DNA of 64,000 nt from Martinezella dioscoreae (GTDB lineage: Bacteria; Pseudomonadota; Alphaproteobacteria; Rhizobiales; Rhizobiaceae): assembly GCF_009176305.1 (NCBI RefSeq), contig NZ_BLAJ01000007.1, forward strand, positions 62,001 through 126,000. Direction: 5' to 3'. This document shows, in pieces, positions 1-10,547 of the stretch. Every line of letters begins with the position of its first letter. Position 1 is the stretch's first letter. A program made the translations under genes and the position numbers. The notes beneath the pieces are model-generated. The model was not told the origin of the DNA and ran no database searches. It worked only from the letters and a program-made list of their open reading frames with translations.

Positions 1-826
1 CATTGCGCAGGTCTTCCAGTTCCCGGTCGTCTACGACACGATGACGGTCTACGACAATCTTGCCTTCCCGCTGCGCAACCGGCATGTCCCGGAGACAGAG
101 GTCAAGCGCAAGGTCGATGAGATCATCGAGATGATCGGCCTTTCCGACAGCGCCCACCGCAAGGCGCGCGGCCTGACGGCCGATGCCAAGCAGAAGATCT
201 CGCTCGGCCGCGGTCTAGTGCGCTCGGATGTCAACGCCATCCTGTTCGACGAGCCGCTGACCGTCATCGACCCGCATATGAAGTGGGTGCTGCGCTCGCA
301 GCTGAAGCAGCTTCACCGCCGCTTCGGCTTCACGATGGTCTATGTCACCCATGACCAGACGGAAGCGCTGACCTTCGCCGACAAGGTCGTGGTCATGTAC
401 AATGGCGAAGTGGTGCAGATCGGCACGCCAAACGATCTCTTCGAGCGCCCGCGCCATACTTTCGTCGGTTATTTCATCGGTTCGCCCGGCATGAACGTCA
501 TGCCTGTCGAAATCGAAGGCAATAGCGCGCGTATCGGCAACCGTATGATCGCGCTGCCCGGCGCGCCGAAAGAAAAGCGGGCCGGCCGTTCCGAACTCGG
601 CATTCGCCCCGAATTCGTCCGCATCGGCCGCGAGGGCATGCCCGCCACAGTTACCAAGGTCGAGGATCTCGGCCGCCGCAAGGTGGTCCGCGCCAAACTC
701 GACGGCCAGGAGATCGTGGCGGTCATCGGCGAGGACCAGACGGTGCCGGCCGAGCCGCACATCGCCTTCGATCCCGCCGGCATCAATATCTACGCCGACT
801 CCTGGCGCATCGAGATGGGAGCCTGA
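1..826 (+). CDS. glpT: Glycerol ABC transporter ATP-binding subunit GlpT (5' end missing)
   Basis: The reading frame is open from the left edge (first full codon at base 2), so the N-terminus with Walker A lies outside. What remains starts at the Q-loop (QVFQFPVVYDTMTVYDN) and continues through Walker B (ILFDEP), the H-loop (YVTHDQTEAL) and a C-terminal MalK-type regulatory domain. The signature motif is not LSGGQ but LTADAKQ, a real deviation that I recall as usual in the rhizobial GlpS/GlpT pair. It would energise glycerol import together with a GlpS partner that should lie just upstream. Two bases separate its stop from glpP, so it is operonic. The GlpT call rests on gene order with two permeases, a DUF2160 protein and a large binding protein. 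Confidence 0.85.
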   Translation, partial: IAQVFQFPVVYDTMTVYDNLAFPLRNRHVPETEVKRKVDEIIEMIGLSDSAHRKARGLTADAKQKISLGRGLVRSDVNAILFDEPLTVIDPHMKWVLRSQLKQLHRRFGFTMVYVTHDQTEALTFADKVVVMYNGEVVQIGTPNDLFERPRHTFVGYFIGSPGMNVMPVEIEGNSARIGNRMIALPGAPKEKRAGRSELGIRPEFVRIGREGMPATVTKVEDLGRRKVVRAKLDGQEIVAVIGEDQTVPAEPHIAFDPAGINIYADSWRIEMGA

Positions 827-828
827 CG

Positions 829-1701
829 ATGGACAAGACCTGGAACAACAAAGCCTGGTTCATGCTCATTCCGGTTCTGCTGCTCGTCGGCTTTTCCGCC
901 GTCATTCCGCTGATGACCGTCGTTAACTATTCGGTGCAGGACACCTTCGGAAACAATCAATTCTTCTGGGCGGGCACACAGTGGTTCGAAGAGATCCTCC
1001 ATTCCGGTCGTTTCTGGGATTCGATGATCCGCAACCTGATCTTCTCCTTCGTCATCCTGGCGATCGAGGTGCCGCTCGGCATCTTCATCGCGCTCAACAT
1101 GCCGAAGAAGGGCATCGGCGTTCCCGTCTGCCTCGTGCTGATGGCCTTGCCGCTGCTGATCCCCTGGAACGTCGTCGGCACGATCTGGCAGGTCTTCGGC
1201 CGCAGCGACATTGGCTTGATGGGCTATGTCCTCGTCAATCTCGGCATCGACTACAATTACGTCTCCGATCCGGCGGACGCCTGGGCGACGATCATCATCA
1301 TGGACGTCTGGCACTGGACGAGCCTCGTCGTGCTGCTTTGCTATGCCGGCCTCGCCTCCATTCCGGATGCCTTCTACCAGGCGGCCAAGATCGACGGCGC
1401 CTCGCGCTGGTCCGTCTTCCGCTACATTCAGCTGCCGAAGATGAACCGCGTGTTGCTGATCGCCGTGCTGCTGCGCTTCATGGATAGTTTCATGATCTAC
1501 ACCGAACCCTTCGTCGTGACGGGCGGCGGCCCCGGCAATTCCACGACCTTCCTGTCGATCGATCTCGTGAAGATGGCGCTCGGCCAGTTCGACCTCGGCC
1601 CGGCCGCGGCCATGTCGCTGATCTATTTCCTGATCGTGCTCCTACTGTCCTGGGTCTTCTACACCGTCATGACCAATTACGATGCGGGAGAAAGCCGATG
1701 A
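829..1701 (+). CDS. glpP: Glycerol ABC transporter permease GlpP
   Basis: A 290-residue inner-membrane protein of the MalF/UgpA-like permease type with about six hydrophobic segments. The cytoplasmic EAA-type loop that docks on the ATPase is visible at about residues 184-191 (QAAKIDGA). It starts 2 bases after the glpT stop and its stop overlaps the next start by 4 bases (ATGA), so translation is probably coupled. Its role is one half of the glycerol channel. Assignment to glycerol rather than another polyol rests on the DUF2160 gene and the 576-residue binding protein that follow. Confidence 0.85.
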   Translation: MDKTWNNKAWFMLIPVLLLVGFSAVIPLMTVVNYSVQDTFGNNQFFWAGTQWFEEILHSGRFWDSMIRNLIFSFVILAIEVPLGIFIALNMPKKGIGVPVCLVLMALPLLIPWNVVGTIWQVFGRSDIGLMGYVLVNLGIDYNYVSDPADAWATIIIMDVWHWTSLVVLLCYAGLASIPDAFYQAAKIDGASRWSVFRYIQLPKMNRVLLIAVLLRFMDSFMIYTEPFVVTGGGPGNSTTFLSIDLVKMALGQFDLGPAAAMSLIYFLIVLLLSWVFYTVMTNYDAGESR

Positions 1702-2621
1702 GCGGCAAACCCCTCTCCACCACGGCCGATAACGCCGCGATGCACAAGATGGCCGCTTCCGACGCCGCCGCGAACGCGACTGCTGCGACAAGCGCGCGGG
1801 TTGCCCGCCGTCACGGCGAAAAGGGGCGGTGGGCGTGGCTTGTGCCGACGCTTTATATCGTCTTCCTGCTGTTACCGATCTACTGGCTCGTCAATATGAG
1901 CTTCAAGACCAATGAGGAGATCGTCAGCGGCCTAACGCTCTATCCGCACCAGCCGACGCTGCGCAACTACACGATCATCTTCACCGATCCGTCCTGGTAC
2001 AAGGGCTACATCAACTCGATCACCTATGTCGTCATGAACATGGTGATCTCGGTCGCCTGCGCCCTTCCCGCAGCCTATGCCTTCTCGCGCTACCGCTTCC
2101 TCGGCGACAAGCACGTCTTCTTCTGGCTGCTGACGAACCGCATGGCGCCGCCGGCGGTCTTTGCACTGCCCTTCTTCCAGCTCTATTCGGCCTTCGGATT
2201 GATCGATACCCATATCGCCGTCGCGCTGGCGCACTGCCTCTTCAACGTGCCGCTGGCGGTCTGGATCCTCGAAGGCTTCATGTCCGGCGTGCCGAAGGAA
2301 ATCGACGAGACGGCCTATATCGACGGCTATTCGTTCCCGCGCTTCTTCATCAAGATCTTCATTCCCCTGATCGCAAGCGGCATCGGCGTCGCCGCCTTCT
2401 TCTGCTTCATGTTCTCCTGGGTGGAACTGCTGATCGCCCGCACCTTGACCACGACCGACGCCAAGCCGATCGCCGCCATCATGACGCGCACCGTCTCGGC
2501 CGCCGGCATGGATTGGGGCCTGCTTGCCGCCGCCGGTGTCCTGACCTTGGTTCCCGGCGCGCTCGTCATCTATTTCGTCCGCAACTACATCGCCAAGGGC
2601 TTCGCGCTCGGCCGCGTCTAA
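1698..2621 (+). CDS. glpQ: Glycerol ABC transporter permease GlpQ
   Basis: A 307-residue MalG-like permease. It has a long Ala/Thr-rich cytoplasmic N-terminal leader of about 45 residues before the first membrane helix (WAWLVPTLYIVFLLLPIYWL). The EAA loop is EIDETAYIDG from about residue 201. It overlaps glpP by 4 bases and is followed 12 bases later by the DUF2160 gene. It is the second half of the membrane channel. The leader is longer than in most MalG-type proteins, and a start at a later in-frame ATG (1740 or 1749) is possible, but the overlapping ATGA favours this one. Confidence 0.85.
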   Translation: MSGKPLSTTADNAAMHKMAASDAAANATAATSARVARRHGEKGRWAWLVPTLYIVFLLLPIYWLVNMSFKTNEEIVSGLTLYPHQPTLRNYTIIFTDPSWYKGYINSITYVVMNMVISVACALPAAYAFSRYRFLGDKHVFFWLLTNRMAPPAVFALPFFQLYSAFGLIDTHIAVALAHCLFNVPLAVWILEGFMSGVPKEIDETAYIDGYSFPRFFIKIFIPLIASGIGVAAFFCFMFSWVELLIARTLTTTDAKPIAAIMTRTVSAAGMDWGLLAAAGVLTLVPGALVIYFVRNYIAKGFALGRV

Positions 2622-2633
2622 AGGAAAACCGCC

Positions 2634-2921
2634 ATGAATACAGACTTTTCCTGGATGGCCTGGACGCTGCCGACGGCGCTGTTTTTCGCGACGATCCTGC
2701 TGCTGCTGATCGGCATGGCTGTGTGGGAGTATGTTTCGCCCGGCGGCCATCCGCGCCTCGGCATCCTGCGCTTCGAAACGACGCGTGGCGACCGGCTGTT
2801 CATTTCGCTGCTCGGCGCCGCCTTCATCCATCTCGCCTGGCTGGGTCTGGGAGGCCCAAGCCTGTGGTGGGCTCTTGCTCTTTCCGTGATCTACGCCATC
2901 GGCGTCTTCCGTCTGGTCTGA
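2634..2921 (+). CDS. DUF2160 small membrane protein of the glycerol transporter operon
   Basis: A 95-residue protein with three hydrophobic stretches (about residues 9-31, 54-70 and 75-93) and short polar loops, matching the DUF2160 family. The family is almost always found between the GlpQ permease and the GlpV binding protein. AAGGA precedes the ATG by a few bases. No enzymatic motif is visible. It is probably an accessory membrane subunit of the glycerol importer, but its function has not been shown to my knowledge. Confidence 0.8.
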   Translation: MNTDFSWMAWTLPTALFFATILLLLIGMAVWEYVSPGGHPRLGILRFETTRGDRLFISLLGAAFIHLAWLGLGGPSLWWALALSVIYAIGVFRLV

Positions 2922-3047
2922 CGCGGAAATTCAAACCGTTACCGCCCCGTTGCCCATCCGGTCATGCGGAGCAGTAAGGCAAATCGATACAGATGGCCGG
3001 AAATCCGGCTGGCTGACAATGCACTCGCAACCTGTAGGGAGGAATAT

Positions 3048-4778
<1,731 letters not shown>

Positions 4779-4803
4779 GCAACCGCACTTGGAGATGCGG
4801 CGG

Positions 4804-4833
4804 TGCCGGGGTCTGAAAGGATCCCGGCATTTT
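4804..4833 (+). terminator. Rho-independent terminator of the glycerol transporter operon
   Basis: A 10-bp stem (4804-4813 with 4820-4829; core TGCCGGG/CCCGGCA, two G-T pairs near the loop) is followed directly by TTTT. It lies 25 bases after the glpV stop. Confidence 0.85.
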
Positions 4834-5063
4834 ATCGTTTCAGAGCTCCAGCATGACCTTTGTCAAAAACGCCGCCGCATGGAGGCGCTTGGCACAGGCA
4901 GGGACCGCAAATCAAAATCAACTGAACCCGATCCGCCAGCTGTCATATACTTGACACATTCCGTCTACGCGCAAACTATCCTTACCCGGGTCAAGACTTT
5001 GATGCCTGTTTAAAATCGTTAATGCGACGAGTTGATTTCCGGAATTTCATAAAGGAGAACGGA

Positions 5064-5918
5064 GTGGAAAATAGATATCTAGGGCGCCTGACATTCGTGA
5101 TCGGCCTCGCGTCTGCCTTGCCGGCTTTGGCCGCCGATCTGCCGGCCGCCATGCCCGACGACAATCTCAATGCCGTTCTTTGGGATCAGACGTCGGTGGA
5201 GGCGCAGGCCAACGCGCTTGGTGCCTATGCGCTCGGCCGTATCAGGCTCGACGAAGCGCTGGCCGACAAGAACTGGACCGCAGCTCCGGTCGAGCAAACA
5301 GGTAATTTCCAGGACTTTCCGCCCGCCATCATCCTCGATGTCGATGATACCGTGCTCAATACGTCGCCTTATCAGGCGCGTAATGTCACGGCGGGTACGA
5401 GCTTCAAGCCGGAAACCTGGACGCAGTATGTGAATGCCCAACAGGACAAGCCGATTCCCGGCGCGGTGGAATTCACCCAATATGCAGCATCAAAAGGCGT
5501 AAAGGTCTTCTACGTCACCAACCGCACCGCCGATGAGGAAGGTCCGACCGTTGAAGAAATGAAGCGCTTCGGTTTTCCGATGGGCGACAATGTCGACACT
5601 TTCCTGAGCGCCAAGGAGCAGCCGGACTGGGGTTCTGCCAAGGGCACGCGCCGCGCCTTCATCGCCAAGAACTATCGCATTCTCCTGATGTTCGGCGACA
5701 ATTTCGGCGACTTCACTGACGACTACAAGGGTACGGTCGAAGAGCGCCAGAAGGTCTTCGAGGCCAATGCCGCGCATTTCGGCCACGACTGGATAGCCAT
5801 CGCCAATCCGACCTATGGCTCGTTCGAAAGCGCACCCTATAAGGGGGATTACAAGCTTGCGCCGGAAGAACAGCGCAGGATGAAGCAGGATGCACTGAAG
5901 CCCTGGGATGGGAAGTAA
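5064..5918 (+). CDS. Secreted HAD-family (class IIIB) acid phosphatase
   Basis: A 284-residue protein if translation starts at GTG 5064, which has AAAGGAGAACGGA just upstream; the frame is open back to 5022 but without a ribosome site. A signal peptide ends near ALAA-D, and no lipobox cysteine is seen, unlike Haemophilus e(P4). HAD motifs in order: ILDVDDTVLN (nucleophile and acid Asp), VTNRT, a Lys in AKNYR, and FGDNFGDFTDD. This set fits the acid phosphatase/5'-nucleotidase IIIB family, which removes phosphate from nucleotides or other organic phosphates in the periplasm. It is a single gene with no operon partner. The substrate cannot be told from sequence. Confidence 0.8.
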   Translation: MENRYLGRLTFVIGLASALPALAADLPAAMPDDNLNAVLWDQTSVEAQANALGAYALGRIRLDEALADKNWTAAPVEQTGNFQDFPPAIILDVDDTVLNTSPYQARNVTAGTSFKPETWTQYVNAQQDKPIPGAVEFTQYAASKGVKVFYVTNRTADEEGPTVEEMKRFGFPMGDNVDTFLSAKEQPDWGSAKGTRRAFIAKNYRILLMFGDNFGDFTDDYKGTVEERQKVFEANAAHFGHDWIAIANPTYGSFESAPYKGDYKLAPEEQRRMKQDALKPWDGK

Positions 5919-5949
5919 ACATTGGCAGTGGAGGTTGAGGAGGGTCCGC

Positions 5950-6138
5950 ACCCCCCTCTGTCACTTCGTGACATCTCCCCCACAAGGAGGGAGATTGGTC
6001 GCGCGGAATTCTAACCTGCCTCAAGCTAATATCACGCCCGCTGAAATCGAAATGAACTGCTTGGATAAAAGCGGCGGCAAACTCCAAACAATCTCCCCCC
6101 CTTGTGGGGGAGATGTCGCGATAGCGACAGAGGGGGGT
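5950..6138. repeat. Pair of inverted palindromic repeats
   Basis: The left unit (5950-5997) and right unit (6089-6138) are near-perfect reverse complements about 48-50 bases long, separated by 91 bases. Each contains its own small palindromes (GTCACTTCGTGAC in the left, GTCGCGATAGCGAC in the right) and the block CTCCCCCACAAGG or its complement. They lie between a rightward phosphatase gene and a leftward binding-protein gene, so they may fold as a transcriptional end for both. Layout and composition resemble the short interspersed repeats of rhizobial genomes. Confidence 0.75.
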
Positions 6139-6179
6139 ACAGCCTCTCCCGTTACAGGAAAGCCTCCGATGAGCTTCAA

Positions 6180-7475
6180 TCAACCCTTCCGCTTCAATTT
6201 CGCCGCACCTTCTTCCACCAGCCGCTTCGCCGCCTCGGCGACCGTGATCTTACCGAAGGCGAGCTGGTCGGCGACGGGGCGGGCGACGTTCGCGTCGAAT
6301 TCCTGGGAGCCGAGCGGCGCCGGCACGGGATAGGTGCCGACCTGATCCTTCAACAGCTCGATATAGTGCACCGTCTGCTGCTCCACCGGATTGAGCGTCG
6401 GCAGGATGGCGGCGCGTACGGCGGGCGACATCGGCACGCCGCGTTCGACGCCGAGGATCTTGCCAGCATCGACATCATTGACGAAGAAATTGATGAACTT
6501 GGCGGCCGCTTCGCCATTCTTGCTGGTGGCACCGACGCTCCAGATCAGCGCCGGACGGTAATAATGGCCGGAGGGACCATCTTTCTTCTCGCGTGGCAGC
6601 ATGGTGACGGCGAGCTTGCTCTTGACAACAAGCTGATAGCCGACGAGCTGGTTGGAATAAGCCATGCCGATGGCCGATTTGCCGAGCGCCAGGCAATTGC
6701 TCTCGATAACGTTCTGGTCGAGCGTCTGGACATCGGCGGAGACCGTACCGCCGCGTTTGCGCAGCTCTTCCCAGTAGCTGTACCATTCCTTGGCATCGTC
6801 GACACCGAAGCCGAGCCCGCCCTCTTCCGTAAAGAGGCTCTTGCCGCGCTGGCGCAGCCAGACATCGAGCACATAATTATAGCGTGCGCCATAAGGACCG
6901 CCCCAATAGCCGCGCTTGCCGGCAGCCTTGGTCATTTCCACGGCGAGATCGGCATATTCGGCCCATGTCGTCGTCGGACCGGGCGGCGTGAGCCCCGTCT
7001 TCTTGAACATGTCCTCGTCATAGAACATTGCGAAGGAATTCAGCCCGAGACCGACACCATAAAGCTTGTTGTCGACCGTGGTCAGCTTCAGCACGTCCTT
7101 GCCGAAACTGTCGACATTCAGTGTCGAGGGCACGAATTGGTCGAGCGGCATGCAGGCGCCGCGCTTGGAATAGTCGGAGATCGTGCTTGGCTCGAGCTGG
7201 AAGACATCGGCGATGTTCTGGCTGGCCATGCCGGTGGCAAGCTTCGCCCAATAGCCGTCGCCGCTGATGCTCTCGCCGATGACGGACAGATCGGGGTTCT
7301 TGCTGTGAAACAGTTCGGCAACAGCGACCGTGCGCTTGCCGCGATCGGGCGAACCCCACCACATCGCCCGGAGCTGCGTCGCGTCGGCAAAGGCGGGCAT
7401 TGCGCTTCCCCCAAGGGCAAGGCCAGCTGCGGTTCCGGCAGCTCCGATCATGAAAGAACGACGATTCATGCGCAT
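6180..7475 (-). CDS. Tat-dependent sugar-binding protein, orphan (CUT1 type)
   Basis: A 431-residue solute-binding protein of the SBP_bac_1 class. The N-terminus MNRRSFMIGAAGTAAGLALG carries a twin-arginine motif, so export through Tat is likely. The ATG at 7475 has GGAGGA five bases upstream, which favours it over the ATG two codons later. No permease or ATPase gene adjoins it. It is clearly related to the binding protein at 16540-17823: both share LR..WWGS near the start, WLRQRGK.L(F/Y)T in the middle and LGVERGVP near the end. I infer it feeds the permeases encoded at 17828-19673. It is divergent from a LacI regulator. The substrate is unknown, probably an oligosaccharide or uronide. Confidence 0.8.
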   Translation of the reverse strand: MRMNRRSFMIGAAGTAAGLALGGSAMPAFADATQLRAMWWGSPDRGKRTVAVAELFHSKNPDLSVIGESISGDGYWAKLATGMASQNIADVFQLEPSTISDYSKRGACMPLDQFVPSTLNVDSFGKDVLKLTTVDNKLYGVGLGLNSFAMFYDEDMFKKTGLTPPGPTTTWAEYADLAVEMTKAAGKRGYWGGPYGARYNYVLDVWLRQRGKSLFTEEGGLGFGVDDAKEWYSYWEELRKRGGTVSADVQTLDQNVIESNCLALGKSAIGMAYSNQLVGYQLVVKSKLAVTMLPREKKDGPSGHYYRPALIWSVGATSKNGEAAAKFINFFVNDVDAGKILGVERGVPMSPAVRAAILPTLNPVEQQTVHYIELLKDQVGTYPVPAPLGSQEFDANVARPVADQLAFGKITVAEAAKRLVEEGAAKLKRKG

Positions 7476-7552
7476 GAGATTCCTCCTTCTCTTGCGTTGT
7501 CATCCGCGGCGATCTCCCCGACGCCTTCAGCGGACAAGTCAACGCGACGATA

Positions 7553-7616
7553 TGCAACTTCATTGCACTGTGCAATAAAAAATCTTTCTATTGCAAATTT
7601 GCATAAGTTTGCATAG
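7553..7616. promoter_or_regulatory. Candidate LacI-family operators between the binding protein and its regulator
   Basis: In the 151-base divergent spacer there are two palindromes: ATTGCAC-T-GTGCAAT (7562-7576) and TGCAAATTTGCA (7592-7603, perfect). Further TGCAA/TTGCA half-sites lie at 7553-7557 and around 7609-7613. This clustering of TTGCA half-sites fits a LacI-type repressor controlling both divergent genes. The sites are visible; the link to the regulator is inference. Confidence 0.6.
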
Positions 7617-7626
7617 CGTTTGCGAC

Positions 7627-8649
7627 ATGAACGATATTCGCTCCAAACGCATCAGGCAGGCCGACATCGCCACTGCCGCCGGCGTCTCCGTCTCGACGGT
7701 GTCGCGGGTCCTCACCAATGAACCCGGCATCAGCGAGACGATCCGCCAGCACATCTTCAAGGTGGCAAGCGATCTCGGCTACCCGCTGAAGACCGCAGCC
7801 GAGACGGCGGCCGGCGGCCTTGCATTGATCGCCAGCGACAGCGTCACCGGCGGCTTGAGCGTCTTCTATGAGGGTATTCTGGAGGGCCTGAGGGCGTGCG
7901 CTGCCGAGCGCGGCATGCGCTTCGACATCCGTCTCATTCGGGAGGCAAGGACGGAACCGGAACTGGTGAAGGAATATCTGCAGACCGCCGGTGCCGAGGG
8001 CCTCTTTCTCGTCGGCATCGACCCCTCGGAAGAGCTCTGCCGGTGGCTCGAGACCAGCGGCACGCCGACCGTGCTCGTCAACGGCACCGACCCGAAGCTG
8101 CGCTTCGACGGCGTTTCACCCTCGAATTTCTTCGGCGCCTACAACGCCACCCGGCGCCTCCTCGATGCCGGCCACCGCCGCATCCTGCATCTGACCGGCT
8201 CGCATCGCCAGACGATCCGCGAGCGCATCCGCGGCTTCGAGGCGGCGATCGCTTCGGTGGAAGGCGCTGAAGGCCGCATCGTGCCGATGAATTTTCGCGG
8301 CAGCTCCAGCCAGGAAGCCCATGACAAAACCGCCGAGATCCTTGCCGCAGGCGAAGGCTATACCGCCGCCTTCTGTATGAACGATTTCATCGCCGTCGGC
8401 GTGCTGGACGCCGTCACCGAAGCCGGCCTGCGGGTGCCGGAGGATTTCGCCATTGTGGGCTTCGACGATCTTCCCTGTGCCCTGATGACCAATCCGCGGC
8501 TGGCAACCATGCGCGTCGATCGCGCAGCCCTCGGCCGGGAAGCCATCGGCCTAATGATCGCACGCTTCCGCGACCGCGATGCGCCGGCCCGCCACATCTG
8601 CCACGGCGTCCCGCCGATCGCCGGCGGCACGCTGCCACCCGAAACCTGA
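7627..8649 (+). CDS. LacI-family transcriptional regulator
   Basis: A 340-residue repressor. The helix-turn-helix is at about residues 9-30 (RQADIATAAGVSVSTVSRVL), followed by a periplasmic-binding-protein-like sensor domain with the usual VGFDDLP and ..RLATMRVDR..LG signatures near the C-terminus. The start at 7627 puts the HTH at the usual distance from the N-terminus; an in-frame ATG 12 codons upstream lies among the candidate operators. It is divergent from the orphan binding protein and upstream of the DUF2264 and dehydrogenase genes, so it probably controls both sides. The effector sugar is unknown. Confidence 0.88.
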   Translation: MNDIRSKRIRQADIATAAGVSVSTVSRVLTNEPGISETIRQHIFKVASDLGYPLKTAAETAAGGLALIASDSVTGGLSVFYEGILEGLRACAAERGMRFDIRLIREARTEPELVKEYLQTAGAEGLFLVGIDPSEELCRWLETSGTPTVLVNGTDPKLRFDGVSPSNFFGAYNATRRLLDAGHRRILHLTGSHRQTIRERIRGFEAAIASVEGAEGRIVPMNFRGSSSQEAHDKTAEILAAGEGYTAAFCMNDFIAVGVLDAVTEAGLRVPEDFAIVGFDDLPCALMTNPRLATMRVDRAALGREAIGLMIARFRDRDAPARHICHGVPPIAGGTLPPET

Positions 8650-8690
8650 AACTCAATCCCGCCGCGGAAACGATCGAGAAGGCCGAACCG

Positions 8691-10547
8691 ATGATCTATG
8701 ACCCCGCCAGCGCCAATCCGCTTGCCGGCAACCCGCTGAAGACCCTTACGGACATGCGCCGCGCGCTGACCGACCTGTTCGATCCGTTGCTGCCTTATTT
8801 TTCCGAGGGCAATGCCCGCGTCCGCATCGATGGCGCAGGCGCCCATTTCGACCGGGCAGCCGCCGATCTCGAAGGTTTCGCCCGCCCTCTCTGGGGGTTG
8901 GCGCCGCTCGGCGCCGGTAGTGGCGACTTCAGCCACTGGGGCCGCTACGCTGAAGGCCTCGCCAATGGCGTCGACCCGAAGCATCCGGAATATTGGGGCA
9001 CGGTCAACGGCCGCGACCAGCGCATGGTCGAACTGGCCGCCCTCGGCTTCGCGCTGGCGCTCGTGCCGGAGAAGATTTGGGAGCCGCTCGACCAACGTGC
9101 TCGTGACAATTTGATCGCCTACCTTAAGCACGCCCGCACCTTCGACTACGCCGACAACAATTGGAAGTTCTTCCGCATCTTCGTCGATATCGCGCTCGAC
9201 CGGCTCGGCGCCACCTTCGACCGCAGCCTGACGGAAAGCTACCTCAACGAGCTCGACGGTTTCTACATCGGTGACGGCTGGTATCGCGACGGCAATGTCC
9301 GCCGTATCGATCATTACATTCCCTTCGCCATGCACTTTTACGGGCTGATCTATTCTAAGCTCGTCAATGACGACCGCTCCGAGCGCTACCGCGAGCGCGC
9401 CATCCTGTTCGCGAGGGATTTCCGCCATTGGTTCGCGCCCGATGGTGCTACGATCCCCTTCGGCCGCAGCCTGACCTATCGCTTCGCATGTGCCGGCTTC
9501 TGGTCGGCGCTCGCTTTTGCTGATGTCGAGGCGCTGCCTTGGGGCGAAATCAAGGGCCTGTGCCTCCGGCACCTGCGTTGGTGGTCCGACAAGCCGATCG
9601 CCCATCGCGACGGCACCCTGCCGATCGGCTTTGCCTATCCCAACCTGCTGATGTCGGAGAATTACAATTCCGCCGGCTCACCCTATTGGGCCTTCAAGGC
9701 CTTCCTGCCGCTGGCACTTCCCGAAACGCATCCGTTCTGGACTGCGGAAGAAAAGCCACCAGAGAGTGAGCCGGCTATCATCCCACAAAGACACCCCGGC
9801 ATGGTCCTGATGCGCGGCAAGAATAATGTCGTTGCACTCTCCTCCGGACAGGAAAACCAGCAGATGCGCTTCGGCGCCGAGAAATACTCGAAATTCGCCT
9901 ATTCCGCCCGCTACGGCTTTAGCGTCGAAAGCGATGAGCGCATCTTTGCCGGCGGCGCCTTCGACAGCATGCTCGCCTTCAGCGACGATGGCCTGCACTA
10001 CCGCGTGCGCGAAACCAATGAAGAGGCGAAGCTCGCCGACGATACGCTTTACGCCAAGTGGTCGCCCTATCTGGATGTGACGGTGGAGACCTGGCTTATC
10101 CCCGCAACGCCCTGGCACATCCGCCTGCACAGGATCACTACGCCGCGGCCGCTACAGACGGCAGAAGGCGGCTTTGCCAGTGCCCGGCGCGACTTCGAAG
10201 CCGACACGCTTTCCTCCGCAACCGGTGCCGCTTATGCCGTCGGCGAAGAGGATTTCAGCGGCATTCTCGACCTCGGCTCGACGATCACACGTGAAGGCAT
10301 CGCGCAGAAAGCGCCCCCAAACACCAACCTCATCGTTTCCAAAACGCTGGTGCCGCAATTGCGGGGCACGATTCCTGCTGGCGAGACCATTCTCGTCTCA
10401 GCCGTACTTGCGGAGAAAGACCCAGCTGCCGTCGATCACGCCTGGAGCAGGCCGCCAGCCAAACCCGATATCGACGCACTGCGCGCCCTCATCAGAGACA
10501 AGGGCGTTACGGTCAGCGCCATTGAGGCGCCGGGCCGCCTGCCATGA
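8691..10547 (+). CDS. DUF2264 domain-containing protein, possible polysaccharide-degrading or modifying enzyme
   Basis: A 618-residue soluble protein without a signal peptide that matches the DUF2264 family along its length (for example NPLKTLTDMRRALTDLFDP at the N-terminus and the W/Y-rich segment DYADNNWKFFRIFVDIALD). The alternating aromatic and acidic helices suggest an (alpha/alpha)-toroid like those of glycan lyases and unsaturated glucuronyl hydrolases. That is inference, and no catalytic residue can be named. GAGAAGG lies 8 bases before the ATG. The next gene overlaps its stop by 4 bases (ATGA), so the two are cotranslated. Family members commonly sit in plant-glycan loci. It would act in the cytoplasm on an imported oligosaccharide. 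Confidence 0.75.
   Translation: MIYDPASANPLAGNPLKTLTDMRRALTDLFDPLLPYFSEGNARVRIDGAGAHFDRAAADLEGFARPLWGLAPLGAGSGDFSHWGRYAEGLANGVDPKHPEYWGTVNGRDQRMVELAALGFALALVPEKIWEPLDQRARDNLIAYLKHARTFDYADNNWKFFRIFVDIALDRLGATFDRSLTESYLNELDGFYIGDGWYRDGNVRRIDHYIPFAMHFYGLIYSKLVNDDRSERYRERAILFARDFRHWFAPDGATIPFGRSLTYRFACAGFWSALAFADVEALPWGEIKGLCLRHLRWWSDKPIAHRDGTLPIGFAYPNLLMSENYNSAGSPYWAFKAFLPLALPETHPFWTAEEKPPESEPAIIPQRHPGMVLMRGKNNVVALSSGQENQQMRFGAEKYSKFAYSARYGFSVESDERIFAGGAFDSMLAFSDDGLHYRVRETNEEAKLADDTLYAKWSPYLDVTVETWLIPATPWHIRLHRITTPRPLQTAEGGFASARRDFEADTLSSATGAAYAVGEEDFSGILDLGSTITREGIAQKAPPNTNLIVSKTLVPQLRGTIPAGETILVSAVLAEKDPAAVDHAWSRPPAKPDIDALRALIRDKGVTVSAIEAPGRLP

Noticed and set aside
2964..3047. Upstream extension of GlpV
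   Set aside because: The extra 28 residues would hide the signal peptide, and a strong ribosome site precedes the later ATG.
4834..5063. Open frame 4738-5013 between glpV and the phosphatase
   Set aside because: It starts inside glpV, runs through the terminator hairpin and has no ribosome site.
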